Origin: Vibrio galatheae
Lineage (GTDB): Bacteria > Pseudomonadota > Gammaproteobacteria > Enterobacterales > Vibrionaceae
Assembly: GCF_000967545.1 (NCBI RefSeq)
Contig: NZ_JXXV01000005.1
Span: forward strand, 1 to 64,000
Direction: 5' to 3'
DNA: 64,000 nt
Position 1 is the first letter of the stretch; every line of letters begins with the position of its first letter. The notes under the pieces were generated by a model. The model did no database searches. It was not told the origin of the DNA and saw nothing but the letters and a program-made list of their open reading frames with translations. Made by a program: the position numbers and the translations under genes. Positions 20,163 through 28,455 of the stretch are shown here, piece by piece.

Positions 20163-20336
20163 ATGAGCAAGCTTATTAACAACATCTCTGCATTTATGAA
20201 AGACGAAGAAGGTTTAACCGTGGTCGAATACGTTGTGGGGGCCGGACTGCTTGTTGTTGCATTAGCGGCAGTATTTGCAAATTTTGGTACTACTCTTCAA
20301 GGAGAGTTAGACAGTGTCTTTACTGCATCTTCATAG
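20163..20336 (+). CDS. flp: Flp-family type IVb pilin
   Basis: This is the major subunit of the Tad pilus. The ATG at 20163 follows AAGGAGA by 7 nt and gives 57 residues. The prepilin motif is EEG|LTVVEYVVGAG: cleavage after G, with E and Y at positions 5 and 6 of the mature protein, as in Flp pilins. A single hydrophobic helix follows. It is the first gene of the Tad operon, with a terminator-like hairpin right behind it. Confidence 0.93.
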   Translation: MSKLINNISAFMKDEEGLTVVEYVVGAGLLVVALAAVFANFGTTLQGELDSVFTASS

Positions 20337-20380
20337 GTAGAGCCTGCATCTTTAGTAGATCTAAATAGAGAGCGAGCAAG

Positions 20381-20409
20381 ACCCGTATTGATGTTAATGC
20401 GGGTTTTTC
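20381..20409 (+). terminator. Terminator/attenuator between the two flp genes
   Basis: The 9-bp stem ACCCGTATT/AATGCGGGT (one G-T pair) has a 6-nt loop and T5. It lies between flp and the next pilin gene. Partial termination here would give far more flp mRNA than mRNA of the assembly genes. Confidence 0.85.
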
Positions 20410-20430
20410 AGTTATGCTGGGAGGCGGACC

Positions 20431-20580
20431 TTGTCGAAATTTGACTTTTTGATTGATGAAGAGGGGCTGACCGTGGTTGAGTATGTCGTTGGTGCTGGGT
20501 TAGTCGCCATTGGTCTTACTATTTTATTTCTAGGTTTTGGGGGGCTGGTGTCTGAAGAATTTTCGACTATCTTCGATTAA
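20431..20580 (+). CDS. Second Flp-type pilin, TTG start
   Basis: A 49-codon reading frame starts at TTG 20431 behind GGGAGGCGG and ends at TAA 20578-20580. It has the same prepilin layout as flp: SKFDFLIDEEG|LTVVEYVVGAG, then a hydrophobic helix and a short tail. The 15-residue block around the cleavage site is nearly identical to flp, so it arose by duplication. The weak start suggests a minor pilin. The short open frame and TTG start make it easy to miss. Confidence 0.85.
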   Translation: MSKFDFLIDEEGLTVVEYVVGAGLVAIGLTILFLGFGGLVSEEFSTIFD

Positions 20581-20615
20581 GAAAGGTTGAAAATTGATAA
20601 CTGAGGAACGGTTTA

Positions 20616-21128
20616 ATGGATGTGTTAGTTTGGGCAGTCTTAATTGCTATCGCCGTATCGGATGCAAAGGAGCATCGAATCCCTAACGTTTTATTATTGG
20701 TTGTTGTAATTCTAGTGCTCATAAATAAAGCGTTTATTCTTCATGATTACTCCCTGCTGTTCTGGTCATTTGCCAGTGGGAGTGCGTGTTTTTTCGGTGC
20801 ACTGCTGTTTTATTTTATGAAAGTGATGGCGCCGGGTGACGTTAAACTATTGGGTGTCGTGGGTTTTTGGCTGGGCACCGAAAATACATTAGATGCTATC
20901 TTTTGGATTGCTGTCGCCAGTGTCACTATCGGAATGTTTTACGCCTTTTTGAGGATGGCAGACAGGCCAGAACAAACCAAAGTGCTATTTAGAAAATACT
21001 CTATACTTGCTTTATATGGGCGTTCTTCATTAAAAAGTATGACGAGTAACAGCTCGCAGGAAGAACGATATAGAATGCCATTCGCACCAGTGGTTGTAAT
21101 TGGATTGGCAATGCATCAGTACTTCTAA
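20616..21128 (+). CDS. tadV: Flp prepilin peptidase (CpaA/TadV, A24 family)
   Basis: This inner-membrane aspartic protease cleaves Flp prepilins and pseudopilins. It has 170 residues and several membrane helices. The two catalytic aspartates are in SDAKEHRIPN (D16) and APGDVKLLG (D75), in the usual GxGD-like setting. It lacks the N-methylation domain of PilD, as expected for TadV. It follows the two pilin genes. Confidence 0.92.
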   Translation: MDVLVWAVLIAIAVSDAKEHRIPNVLLLVVVILVLINKAFILHDYSLLFWSFASGSACFFGALLFYFMKVMAPGDVKLLGVVGFWLGTENTLDAIFWIAVASVTIGMFYAFLRMADRPEQTKVLFRKYSILALYGRSSLKSMTSNSSQEERYRMPFAPVVVIGLAMHQYF

Positions 21129-21157
21129 GTAGCAACTGAATAAAGAAAGGAGTCTTT

Positions 21158-22504
21158 ATGGTTCAATCTACAGTGGTCAAAAAACACAGAGTAGAATTGA
21201 CACCTCAGGCAGAGTCGCCTCCTGTGCCAACCTCTTTCGATGCTCTTGAGCTACCTAAAGCCGTTTTAGAGAATCTTCTTCTTAAGCACCTCGCAGCGTA
21301 CCCAAAATCAGATATTCTCCAACTGACCAAGCTAATGTGCATTAATAGCCACATGATTGAAGATATGCTTGGTGATTTAAGAGCGAAATCCCAAGTAGAG
21401 GTTTTCCAAGGCCAAGGCAGTGGATTCAATGCTACATCAACTGGGAATGTAAGATACGGATTGTCTGAGCAGGGAATGCAGGAGGCCGATACAGCCTTTG
21501 CTAAAGACGCTTATCTTGGCCCTGTCCCCGTGTCACTATCTAGCTACGAAACCATGGTTCGGGCTCAAGATGTTCGTGCACGAATGGTTAACCGACAAGA
21601 TGTCACACACGCACTAGAAGAGGTTTTAGGGGCTGACAGGATGATTGGTTACTTAGGGCCAGCGATCAACTCTGGGCGAGCGCTGCTCTTATACGGTGAT
21701 GCGGGTACCGGTAAGACTTTCGTTGCGACTAGGCTTTTAAACTCACTGAATACGTCGGTTTATATTCCTTACGCTGTTTATGCGGCTGGTAACATTATTA
21801 AGGTGTTTTCTCCACAGCATCATAAACGTGTTACTAGTGATGAAATACGCTCAATTGCTTTCAAAGAGCAGTTTGATCGGCGCTGGTGTTTATGTGAGCG
21901 TCCTAGTATTCAAGTTGGCGGCGAGTTAACGATGGATATGTTGGAAGTAAACCATAGTGAGCACAATCGAGTATGGATGGCGCCACTACAAATGATGGCA
22001 AACAATGGTATTTTCATCATCGACGACCTTGGCCGCCAGACAATGCCTGTTGCGACACTGCTTAATCGTTGGATTGTCCCTATGGAGTATTTCTACGATT
22101 ATCTTTCTCTTCCTAATGGCCAGCAGATCACTATCCCCTTCATACTCACGTTAGCTTTTTCGACCAACCTAGATCCAGAAAAGATCAGTGACCCTGCTTT
22201 CTTACGTCGCCTAGGTTACAAAATTCAATTCGGCCCTTTATTAGAGTCAGAGTATCGGCAGTTGTGGGGGCAGTTCTCACAAAGTCGCAACCTTGATCTT
22301 GCAGAGGACTGTTTACCATCACTGTTAGAATTACATCGTCAGCATAGCGTTGGCTTTTATCCTTGTATTCCAAAGGATTTAGCAGGTATCAGCCGAGATA
22401 TTATTGTTTTTGAAGAAGTTGCCCCGGTCATTACCTCAGAGATCGTCAAGCGCGCATGGGAAGTTTACTTTACTGCTGATGGCAAAGGAGGAGGTGCTCG
22501 ATGA
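21158..22504 (+). CDS. AAA+ ATPase of the Tad locus
   Basis: This 448-residue protein has an N-terminal region (about 30-110) that looks like a winged helix (LQLTKLMCINSHMIEDMLGDLR) and a P-loop ATPase domain: Walker A GDAGTGKT at 180-187, Walker B IFIIDDLGRQ ending near 290, and an arginine-rich segment (FLRRLGYK) later. It is not TadA, TadZ or a PilT-like motor. It sits between the prepilin peptidase and cpaB, overlaps cpaB by ATGA, and so is translated with the Tad machinery. Its role is unknown; a chaperone, remodelling or regulatory role is conjecture. Confidence 0.8.
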   Translation: MVQSTVVKKHRVELTPQAESPPVPTSFDALELPKAVLENLLLKHLAAYPKSDILQLTKLMCINSHMIEDMLGDLRAKSQVEVFQGQGSGFNATSTGNVRYGLSEQGMQEADTAFAKDAYLGPVPVSLSSYETMVRAQDVRARMVNRQDVTHALEEVLGADRMIGYLGPAINSGRALLLYGDAGTGKTFVATRLLNSLNTSVYIPYAVYAAGNIIKVFSPQHHKRVTSDEIRSIAFKEQFDRRWCLCERPSIQVGGELTMDMLEVNHSEHNRVWMAPLQMMANNGIFIIDDLGRQTMPVATLLNRWIVPMEYFYDYLSLPNGQQITIPFILTLAFSTNLDPEKISDPAFLRRLGYKIQFGPLLESEYRQLWGQFSQSRNLDLAEDCLPSLLELHRQHSVGFYPCIPKDLAGISRDIIVFEEVAPVITSEIVKRAWEVYFTADGKGGGAR

Positions 22505-23244
22505 GTCGCAACCAAGTGATATTACTATTCTTACTATCTATCGCATTTGGCCTTGGCGCGGTCTTTTTTGCCAAGCAGTGGATGGACCAGCAACTCACGC
22601 CACAAAAGGAAGTGGAAGTTGTAGAGCGTGAGCCGGTTATCATCGCAGCTCAAGAAATTCCTTCAGGTAGTGTGATTGAAGAGCAACATATCAGTTCTAA
22701 GTTACTTGAAGTATCGTGGCGTGAAGAGTCACAGTTTGTGTCCGAGGATGAACTACTAGGTCAAGTTGCAGCAACGACTATTTTTCCAGGCGAAATAGTG
22801 AGTAAAAATCGCTTGGCTAACTCTGGAGAGGGGTCAACACTTGCCGCGCTTATTCCTGAAAACAAACGGGCAGTGACAATTCGAGTCAATGATGTCATCG
22901 GTGTTGCTGGTTTCCTATTGCCGGGGAACAGAGTTGATGTGCTTAACACCATCAGTTATAGCGCGACCTCAGCGACGACTTTAACGGTTTTAAAAGACAT
23001 CAAAGTATTAGCGGTCGACCAAACTGCACGAAGTAAAGAAAACAAACCCATCATAGTACGAGCAGTGACTTTAGAAGTGTCGCCAAGACAAGCTGAGAGA
23101 CTTTTGACGGCGCAGAGCAAGGGCGATATTCAACTTGCGCTACGTAATCCGCATGAAGAGGAAAAACCAGTCAAAAGATACGTTGCGCCAAGTGTCACCA
23201 TCCTGAAAGGCACAGAAACGAGCAACATCAGAGTCAAGGATTGA
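22501..23244 (+). CDS. cpaB: Tad pilus assembly protein CpaB/RcpC
   Basis: This 247-residue periplasmic protein is anchored by an N-terminal helix (VILLFLLSIAFGLGAVFFA). A SAF domain (PVIIAAQEIPSGSVIEEQHIS) is followed by the RcpC domain (NKRAVTIRVNDVIGVAGFLLPGNRVDVL split here for length). RcpC/CpaB works with the outer-membrane secretin. Its start overlaps the AAA+ ATPase stop (ATGA). Confidence 0.92.
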   Translation: MSRNQVILLFLLSIAFGLGAVFFAKQWMDQQLTPQKEVEVVEREPVIIAAQEIPSGSVIEEQHISSKLLEVSWREESQFVSEDELLGQVAATTIFPGEIVSKNRLANSGEGSTLAALIPENKRAVTIRVNDVIGVAGFLLPGNRVDVLNTISYSATSATTLTVLKDIKVLAVDQTARSKENKPIIVRAVTLEVSPRQAERLLTAQSKGDIQLALRNPHEEEKPVKRYVAPSVTILKGTETSNIRVKD

Positions 23245-23252
23245 GGTGAACT

Positions 23253-24728
23253 ATGTATAAACTATTGATAGTAATAAGCCTGTTTATATTGAGTGTCGTA
23301 AGTGCACATGGTGCAACTCAATCAGGGAAAGTGGTGACAGTACCGCATCATAAATCGACGCATGTGACTTTGGCGGGAAAAGCGAAGCGAGTGTCTCTTG
23401 GCGATCCCAATGTGCTCGACATCGTGATGCTTAAATCAGACGAAGTATTTTTAATAGGTAAGAGATTGGGGTCGACCAACTTGATGGCTTGGGATAGTCG
23501 CGGACAACTGATTGAATCTATCAATATTGAAGTGACTCATGATTTAAATAGCCTTAAAGCGAAACTGTACGAATTTTTACCCAATGAGAAAATTGAAGTT
23601 CACAGTGCGCAAAATCGATTAATTCTTAGTGGCCAAATCAGCAACCAAGCGTCGATGAACATTGCCTTAAGGGTAGCAGAGACTTATTCGGCCGGTCAGG
23701 ATGCAGATAAAGAGAATGAATCTCTCAGTCAACAAGTGGACAAAACGGGTGTGATCAATCTTATGACCATTGGTGGCGCGCAGCAAGTGATGCTTGAGGT
23801 GACGGTTGCCGAGGTTCAACGCAGTTTAGTTCGTAAGTTCGATGCTAACTTCAATTTCTTCCAATCTAGCGGGTCAAAGTTTAATTGGGGGGGCGTCAAT
23901 GGGCCTGGTGCCATTCTAACCGACACGATACCTAGCTTTGATGCTACCCCTATTTTCGGTAACCCAGCTATTACTTCTAGCGGCTTACTTGGCTCATTTA
24001 TTGATGGCAATACTCTGTTTACGTTTGCCCTCGATATCGCGCGGCAAAACGGTACCGCTAAAGTTCTTGCAGAGCCTAACTTAACTGCTTTGAGTGGATC
24101 GAAAGCCGAGTTCCTTGCGGGGGGGGAGTTTCCTATCCCGGTACCGGACCAAGACGGAATAACCATAGAGTACAAAGAGTATGGTGTGGGGCTTAAGTTT
24201 ATCCCGACTATTTTAAGCGACCAATCAATTAATCTCGACCTAGCAATAGACGTGAGTGAAATAGCCAATAGTTCATCTTTAACTCTCTCACCTGGTGAAA
24301 CCAATGGTACTTATGTTATACCGCCAATTACCCGCCGAAGTGCATCATCGACGTTAGAACTGGCTGACGGACAAACGATAGGTATTGCAGGTTTGCTGAG
24401 TGAAAATGTCAGAGATGTAGCGGAAAGAATGCCTGGCTTTGGTGACATCCCGGTCTTAGGCCAATTGTTCAACAGCCAAGAATATATTTCGGGTGAGACT
24501 GAGTTGGTTATTTTGGTCACGCCACGACTCGCGAAGCCCATCGATCGACGTAATATCTCATTGCCCACGGACTCTTTTGTTGAACCAAACGATGTTAAGT
24601 ACTACCTGCTCGGTCGAGGGGCTTATATTGCGCCTGCAAAACAAGTCAAACAGCCAGCGGAGCGTGAGCAAGAGTATGTTGACCACTCTAAAGGTGGCAC
24701 TGAAGGTACATTTGGACACAGTTTATAG
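23253..24728 (+). CDS. cpaC: Tad secretin CpaC/RcpA
   Basis: This is the outer-membrane secretin through which the Flp pilus passes. It has 491 residues: signal peptide (ending near SVVSAHG), N-terminal pilus domain with VSLGDPNVLDIVML, a BON-like segment, and a C-terminal secretin domain (AKVLAEPNLTALSGSKAEF, VPVLGQLFNSQ, ELVILVTPRL). It lies between cpaB and a small lipoprotein gene. Confidence 0.94.
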   Translation: MYKLLIVISLFILSVVSAHGATQSGKVVTVPHHKSTHVTLAGKAKRVSLGDPNVLDIVMLKSDEVFLIGKRLGSTNLMAWDSRGQLIESINIEVTHDLNSLKAKLYEFLPNEKIEVHSAQNRLILSGQISNQASMNIALRVAETYSAGQDADKENESLSQQVDKTGVINLMTIGGAQQVMLEVTVAEVQRSLVRKFDANFNFFQSSGSKFNWGGVNGPGAILTDTIPSFDATPIFGNPAITSSGLLGSFIDGNTLFTFALDIARQNGTAKVLAEPNLTALSGSKAEFLAGGEFPIPVPDQDGITIEYKEYGVGLKFIPTILSDQSINLDLAIDVSEIANSSSLTLSPGETNGTYVIPPITRRSASSTLELADGQTIGIAGLLSENVRDVAERMPGFGDIPVLGQLFNSQEYISGETELVILVTPRLAKPIDRRNISLPTDSFVEPNDVKYYLLGRGAYIAPAKQVKQPAEREQEYVDHSKGGTEGTFGHSL

Positions 24729-24736
24729 GAGGCAGT

Positions 24737-25003
24737 ATGCAACATATAAAAGCAATATTGGGCGTGCTTGTAATAACACTGCTGCTTGCGGGTTGTGTGA
24801 ATAAAACAAAGCAGTTTGGTGCTCATGTAGCTAAACTTAGAGTAGAACAAACATACAACTTGGATGCGACACAAGAGAACCTTGGCGTCATTCCAGTCGG
24901 TAGTGGTGAACGAATGGAAAGTGCCTATCAAGTTTATACTGGGAAGCAAGATTCCGAGTTGAAAGGCACTGAGAGTCAATTCCTCGAAGGGTTTGGTGAG
25001 TAA
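24737..25003 (+). CDS. Small lipoprotein of the Tad locus
   Basis: This 88-residue protein has a type II signal and lipobox LLLAGC at about 15-20. It is preceded by GGAGGCAG and lies between the secretin and TadG-like genes, the place where other loci carry rcpB/cpaD. It is much shorter than RcpB and shows no similarity I can recognise. A pilotin-like helper of the secretin is a reasonable guess from position. Confidence 0.7.
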   Translation: MQHIKAILGVLVITLLLAGCVNKTKQFGAHVAKLRVEQTYNLDATQENLGVIPVGSGERMESAYQVYTGKQDSELKGTESQFLEGFGE

Positions 25004-25019
25004 GCCCGAAGGAGTTCCT

Positions 25020-26276
25020 ATGAGCCGATGTACCAATATCAGGATGGCCAATAAGCAAAAAGGTTTAGCTTTAGTCTTAGTTACCGCGGCAATGATGTCG
25101 CTGATTGGGATCGCTGCTTTATCTATTGATGTTAACCATTCAATGTTAAATAAAACACGTTTGCAGAATAGTCTAGATGCGGCTGCATTAGCAGCTGCTA
25201 TTGTTGTCGATAACGGAGGGACGACCGCAGAAGCTACAAATGCCGCAAATACAACGCTATCAAATGTAGCCAATGCGACGGGCAACGCTGAAATGGATTT
25301 TTCATCTGCGACTATTTCCGTCCAGTTTTCAAATGACCCCACCTTGTTTCCAGATGGCAGTTTTAATCTGGCAAATGATACATTTGTCCGAGTTTCTGTA
25401 ACCGACTATTCGTTGGATAACTTTTTTGCGCACCTATTCAATGCAGAGAAATCGTTAAGTTCTTCTGCCGTTGCTGGCCCAAGCCCATCAGTCATTGATT
25501 CTAACAACATAGTACCAATTGCGGTTTGTGAAGGTGAAGCAGGGGGTACTAATGGTTATAATTCTGGTGAGGTTTATCCCATTAAAGTTGTAAGTCATAA
25601 AAACAGTGATATGGGTTCAGGAAACTACCAACTGCTAGATTTTGGTTCTGGTGCATCAACTGTGCGAGAAGCACTAGCGGGGAATCCAGATCCTGTCAAC
25701 GAGTATCAGGAGACTTATGGGGCGATAGGCGTAGGAAGTATCGTAACAACTAAACCTGGCAACACCGTTGGACCTGTAGGTCAGGGATTGAATACGCGAT
25801 TTGGCTCCTATAGCGGCGGTGGAGTCTCAGCAGACGATTATCCGTCTGATGTGTATGTTCGTGAATCTACAGTCTCGCCGACAACAGATAGCGATGGTAA
25901 CGTAACGTATGAGGATACCAGTGGTGATGGCGGTCAACCATGGGGGTATGAAGATTATCTCGCGGCTTTACCAGATTGTACGGGCGATCCTGATTGTCGT
26001 ATTGCTTCCGGAGGTCAATATAATCGCCGTGTATTGATTTTACCCGTAGTCGATTGCACTGGAGCAAAAGGCGGCACTACAAGTTTTGAGGTGACGGCTT
26101 TAGCCTGTTTCTTTTTATTACAGCAAGCTCCTACCAATAATGGGAGTAAAGACCCTGTCTATGGAGAGTTTATCGAAGATTGCTCAGCTCAAGGTGGCAC
26201 ACCTGGTCAAAACTCAAATGACGATGGACCTTACCGTATAGTGCTTTACAAAGATCCTAATGGAGGTGAGTCATGA
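25020..26276 (+). CDS. tadG: TadG-like pilus assembly protein
   Basis: The 418-residue product starts at ATG 25020 behind GAAGGAG; a GTG frame from 24993 would overlap the lipoprotein gene and is less likely. The N-terminal TadE/G-type helix (KGLALVLVTAAMMSLIGIAALSID) is followed by a large extracytoplasmic domain with several cysteines near the C terminus (VVDCTG, TALACFF, EDCSAQ). No complete von Willebrand A domain is obvious. It overlaps the next gene by ATGA. Confidence 0.8.
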   Translation: MSRCTNIRMANKQKGLALVLVTAAMMSLIGIAALSIDVNHSMLNKTRLQNSLDAAALAAAIVVDNGGTTAEATNAANTTLSNVANATGNAEMDFSSATISVQFSNDPTLFPDGSFNLANDTFVRVSVTDYSLDNFFAHLFNAEKSLSSSAVAGPSPSVIDSNNIVPIAVCEGEAGGTNGYNSGEVYPIKVVSHKNSDMGSGNYQLLDFGSGASTVREALAGNPDPVNEYQETYGAIGVGSIVTTKPGNTVGPVGQGLNTRFGSYSGGGVSADDYPSDVYVRESTVSPTTDSDGNVTYEDTSGDGGQPWGYEDYLAALPDCTGDPDCRIASGGQYNRRVLILPVVDCTGAKGGTTSFEVTALACFFLLQQAPTNNGSKDPVYGEFIEDCSAQGGTPGQNSNDDGPYRIVLYKDPNGGES

Positions 26277-26713
26277 TTAGGAATACTTTGAGAACAAGAC
26301 AGTGGGGTTTAGCAGCAGTTGAGTTAGTCATCGCAGCTCCAGTTTTGTTGCTATTGATGATGGCTATCACTGAATTTGGTAATGCGCTAATTAGTTACAA
26401 TACACTAAACAAAATGGCACAAAATGGTATTCGTTTTGCGACCACTGAAATATCAGGTTCCGCTACCTATGACCAAATCGTGGATGAAACAGAGATCAAA
26501 AATGTTGTTGTGTATGGACACAAAACGGTCGGCGAAAATTCAAGTTCATTAGTCGCAGGCGTAACAACATCTGATGTTACAGTTGATCACAGCAATGGAT
26601 ATGTGACTGTAACCGTAGCACATAACTATACCCCACTCATCACATCATTTAACTCCGATATAAACTTTTCTGTGCCCCTGAATGCTTCAGCTATGATGAG
26701 GACAACACCATGA
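26273..26713 (+). CDS. tadE: TadE-like pseudopilin
   Basis: This 146-residue protein has an N-terminal helix with the TadE pattern (GLAAVELVIAAPVLLLLMMAITEFGNALISY) split by the glutamate of the processing motif AAVE. Pseudopilins of this type are cut by TadV and help to initiate the pilus. It overlaps both neighbours by ATGA, so translation of the three genes is coupled. Confidence 0.85.
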   Translation: MIRNTLRTRQWGLAAVELVIAAPVLLLLMMAITEFGNALISYNTLNKMAQNGIRFATTEISGSATYDQIVDETEIKNVVVYGHKTVGENSSSLVAGVTTSDVTVDHSNGYVTVTVAHNYTPLITSFNSDINFSVPLNASAMMRTTP

Positions 26714-27195
26714 AAAAGAGTGAGAAAGGAGTAACGGTGATTGAGTTTACTCTCATTTCAACTGCACTGCTGTTGATTATTTTTTCTATCATTGAAGTAG
26801 GAAGGTATGTCTACTCCCTTCAAGTTATTAATGACGTTACTCGTGTGGCAGCTCGACTTGCTGTTGTTTGTAGAGTTGAAGACCAGAACGATATATCCGC
26901 TTTAGTGATACCTGATTATGCACCAGGAGGGCTGACAGCCGCTAATATAGTTGTAGATTACTTAGATGACTCAGGAAATGTAGTGATAGGAACTCTGACA
27001 GATGACGCGGTGTTTTCTACAATTAGTTATGTAAGGGCAAGAGTAGTTAATTTTAATTACCAGTACACAGGGTTACTGAGTTTTGTAAATTTAACTGGGC
27101 TTTTAGCTGTACCTGAATTTGAAACGATTAGGCCAAGGGAAAATTTAGGTCATCATCGAACTTCAGGTGGAACCAGCAGTAGTACTGATTGCTAG
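26710..27195 (+). CDS. tadF: TadE/TadF-like pseudopilin
   Basis: This 161-residue protein has the prepilin-like start KKSEKGVTVIEFTLISTALLL: the G|VTVIEF site has E and F at +5/+6. A soluble C-terminal part with one clear cysteine near the start and one at the end follows. By order it corresponds to tadF; the two TadE-family genes here cannot be told apart with certainty. Confidence 0.82.
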   Translation: MKKSEKGVTVIEFTLISTALLLIIFSIIEVGRYVYSLQVINDVTRVAARLAVVCRVEDQNDISALVIPDYAPGGLTAANIVVDYLDDSGNVVIGTLTDDAVFSTISYVRARVVNFNYQYTGLLSFVNLTGLLAVPEFETIRPRENLGHHRTSGGTSSSTDC

Positions 27196-27204
27196 GAGGC
27201 ATAT

Positions 27205-28428
27205 ATGGGAGAGGCTGTGAAGATAACGCCAAATGGGAGTGCGCCATTGAGATTAAAAACCAATCTAACTATTTGGGTTTTTTACTCGTCGGATGCTTTT
27301 CATTTGCACATCAGTCACGAGCTATCTAAGTGCCAGAGCATTAGTTATGAAATGATTTCTTTTCATGGTCTCGTCGTTGGAAATTTGGCTCATTTTTCTC
27401 CGCCAGATCTGATTTTTGTGGAAACTGGCCCGAATTGGGCACAAAAAATAGTCGAGCTGCAAAATTATGAGTCACCTGAGAGTCATAATGAGAACCATGA
27501 AGCATCGCTTATCGTATTTGGTAACGAAAATGATAATGGCGCACTAAAAATTTCACTGCGAATTGGTGCTGCAGATTTTGTTTCTAATACAGCGCAAATA
27601 GAAGAGCTGATTCCATTACTTAAGAATGTCGCTGAAGAAAAAGTGGCAAGTCGTAATTTGGGAGAGATGTTGGTGTTTATGAATACTAAAGGTGGTTCGG
27701 GGGCTTCAAGTATTGCAATTAACTCAGCGATAAAAATGGCCAAGCTCCACCCTAACCATGTTCTGTTGCTCGATTTGGATCTACAGTTTGGTGTGGTTAA
27801 TGACTACTTGAGTATTAACCCTACCTACAGCATGACGGATGCTTTGGCTAACGTATCTGATCTCGACGAAGTTTCTCTGGGCTCCTTTGTTACTAAACAT
27901 CCATCAGGTCTACATATCCTCTCGTTTAAAAGAGAGAATAGTCATGAAAACTACGAAAAAGCGAAACATCTCAACAAGTTGCTACCTCTGCTGAGAGAAC
28001 ATTACCCTTACGTTATTGTCGATTTATCGAGAGGGTTAGATCGATTATTTGCACCAGTCTTAGCCCCAGCAACTAAAGTTTACTTAATTGCGCAGCAGAA
28101 TTTAGTCGCAATTAAAAATGCCACTCAAATAATGAAACTTCTATCGTTTGAATTTGGTATCAACAAGGAACAAATAGAGATTGTTATCAATCGGTTCGAA
28201 AAACGACAATCAATTCGCTTGAAAGATATCCAAGCTACGGTCGGTGACATTCCCGTGCATGTTGTTCCAAATGAATTCAAAGTGGCATTAGAAAGTGCCA
28301 ATTTGGGGCGTCCGTTCGTCGAAGCGAAGAAAAGCAGTTCTATAGCAAAGTCAATTAGTCGGTTTGTTGATTCGCTTTCTCCGCAGCCTGATGAGAAAAA
28401 AGGCTGGCTTAAACGGTTATTCTCTTAA
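27205..28428 (+). CDS. tadZ: TadZ/CpaE pilus localisation ATPase
   Basis: This MinD/ParA-like protein places the Tad machine at a cell pole. It has 407 residues: an atypical receiver-like domain (about 20-140) and a ParA-fold domain. The deviant P-loop reads KGGSGASS (about 162-169), so the second, signature lysine is replaced by alanine, as in several CpaE/TadZ proteins. The Walker B-like VLLLDLDLQFG and VIVDLSRG segments are present. Confidence 0.9.
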   Translation: MGEAVKITPNGSAPLRLKTNLTIWVFYSSDAFHLHISHELSKCQSISYEMISFHGLVVGNLAHFSPPDLIFVETGPNWAQKIVELQNYESPESHNENHEASLIVFGNENDNGALKISLRIGAADFVSNTAQIEELIPLLKNVAEEKVASRNLGEMLVFMNTKGGSGASSIAINSAIKMAKLHPNHVLLLDLDLQFGVVNDYLSINPTYSMTDALANVSDLDEVSLGSFVTKHPSGLHILSFKRENSHENYEKAKHLNKLLPLLREHYPYVIVDLSRGLDRLFAPVLAPATKVYLIAQQNLVAIKNATQIMKLLSFEFGINKEQIEIVINRFEKRQSIRLKDIQATVGDIPVHVVPNEFKVALESANLGRPFVEAKKSSSIAKSISRFVDSLSPQPDEKKGWLKRLFS

Positions 28429-28455
28429 TTTTTCATTTACGGTGGCAGAGAGATT

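Noticed and set aside
24623..25342. 239-codon antisense open frame across the lipoprotein and tadG start
   Set aside because: It covers three well-supported plus-strand features and has no family features.
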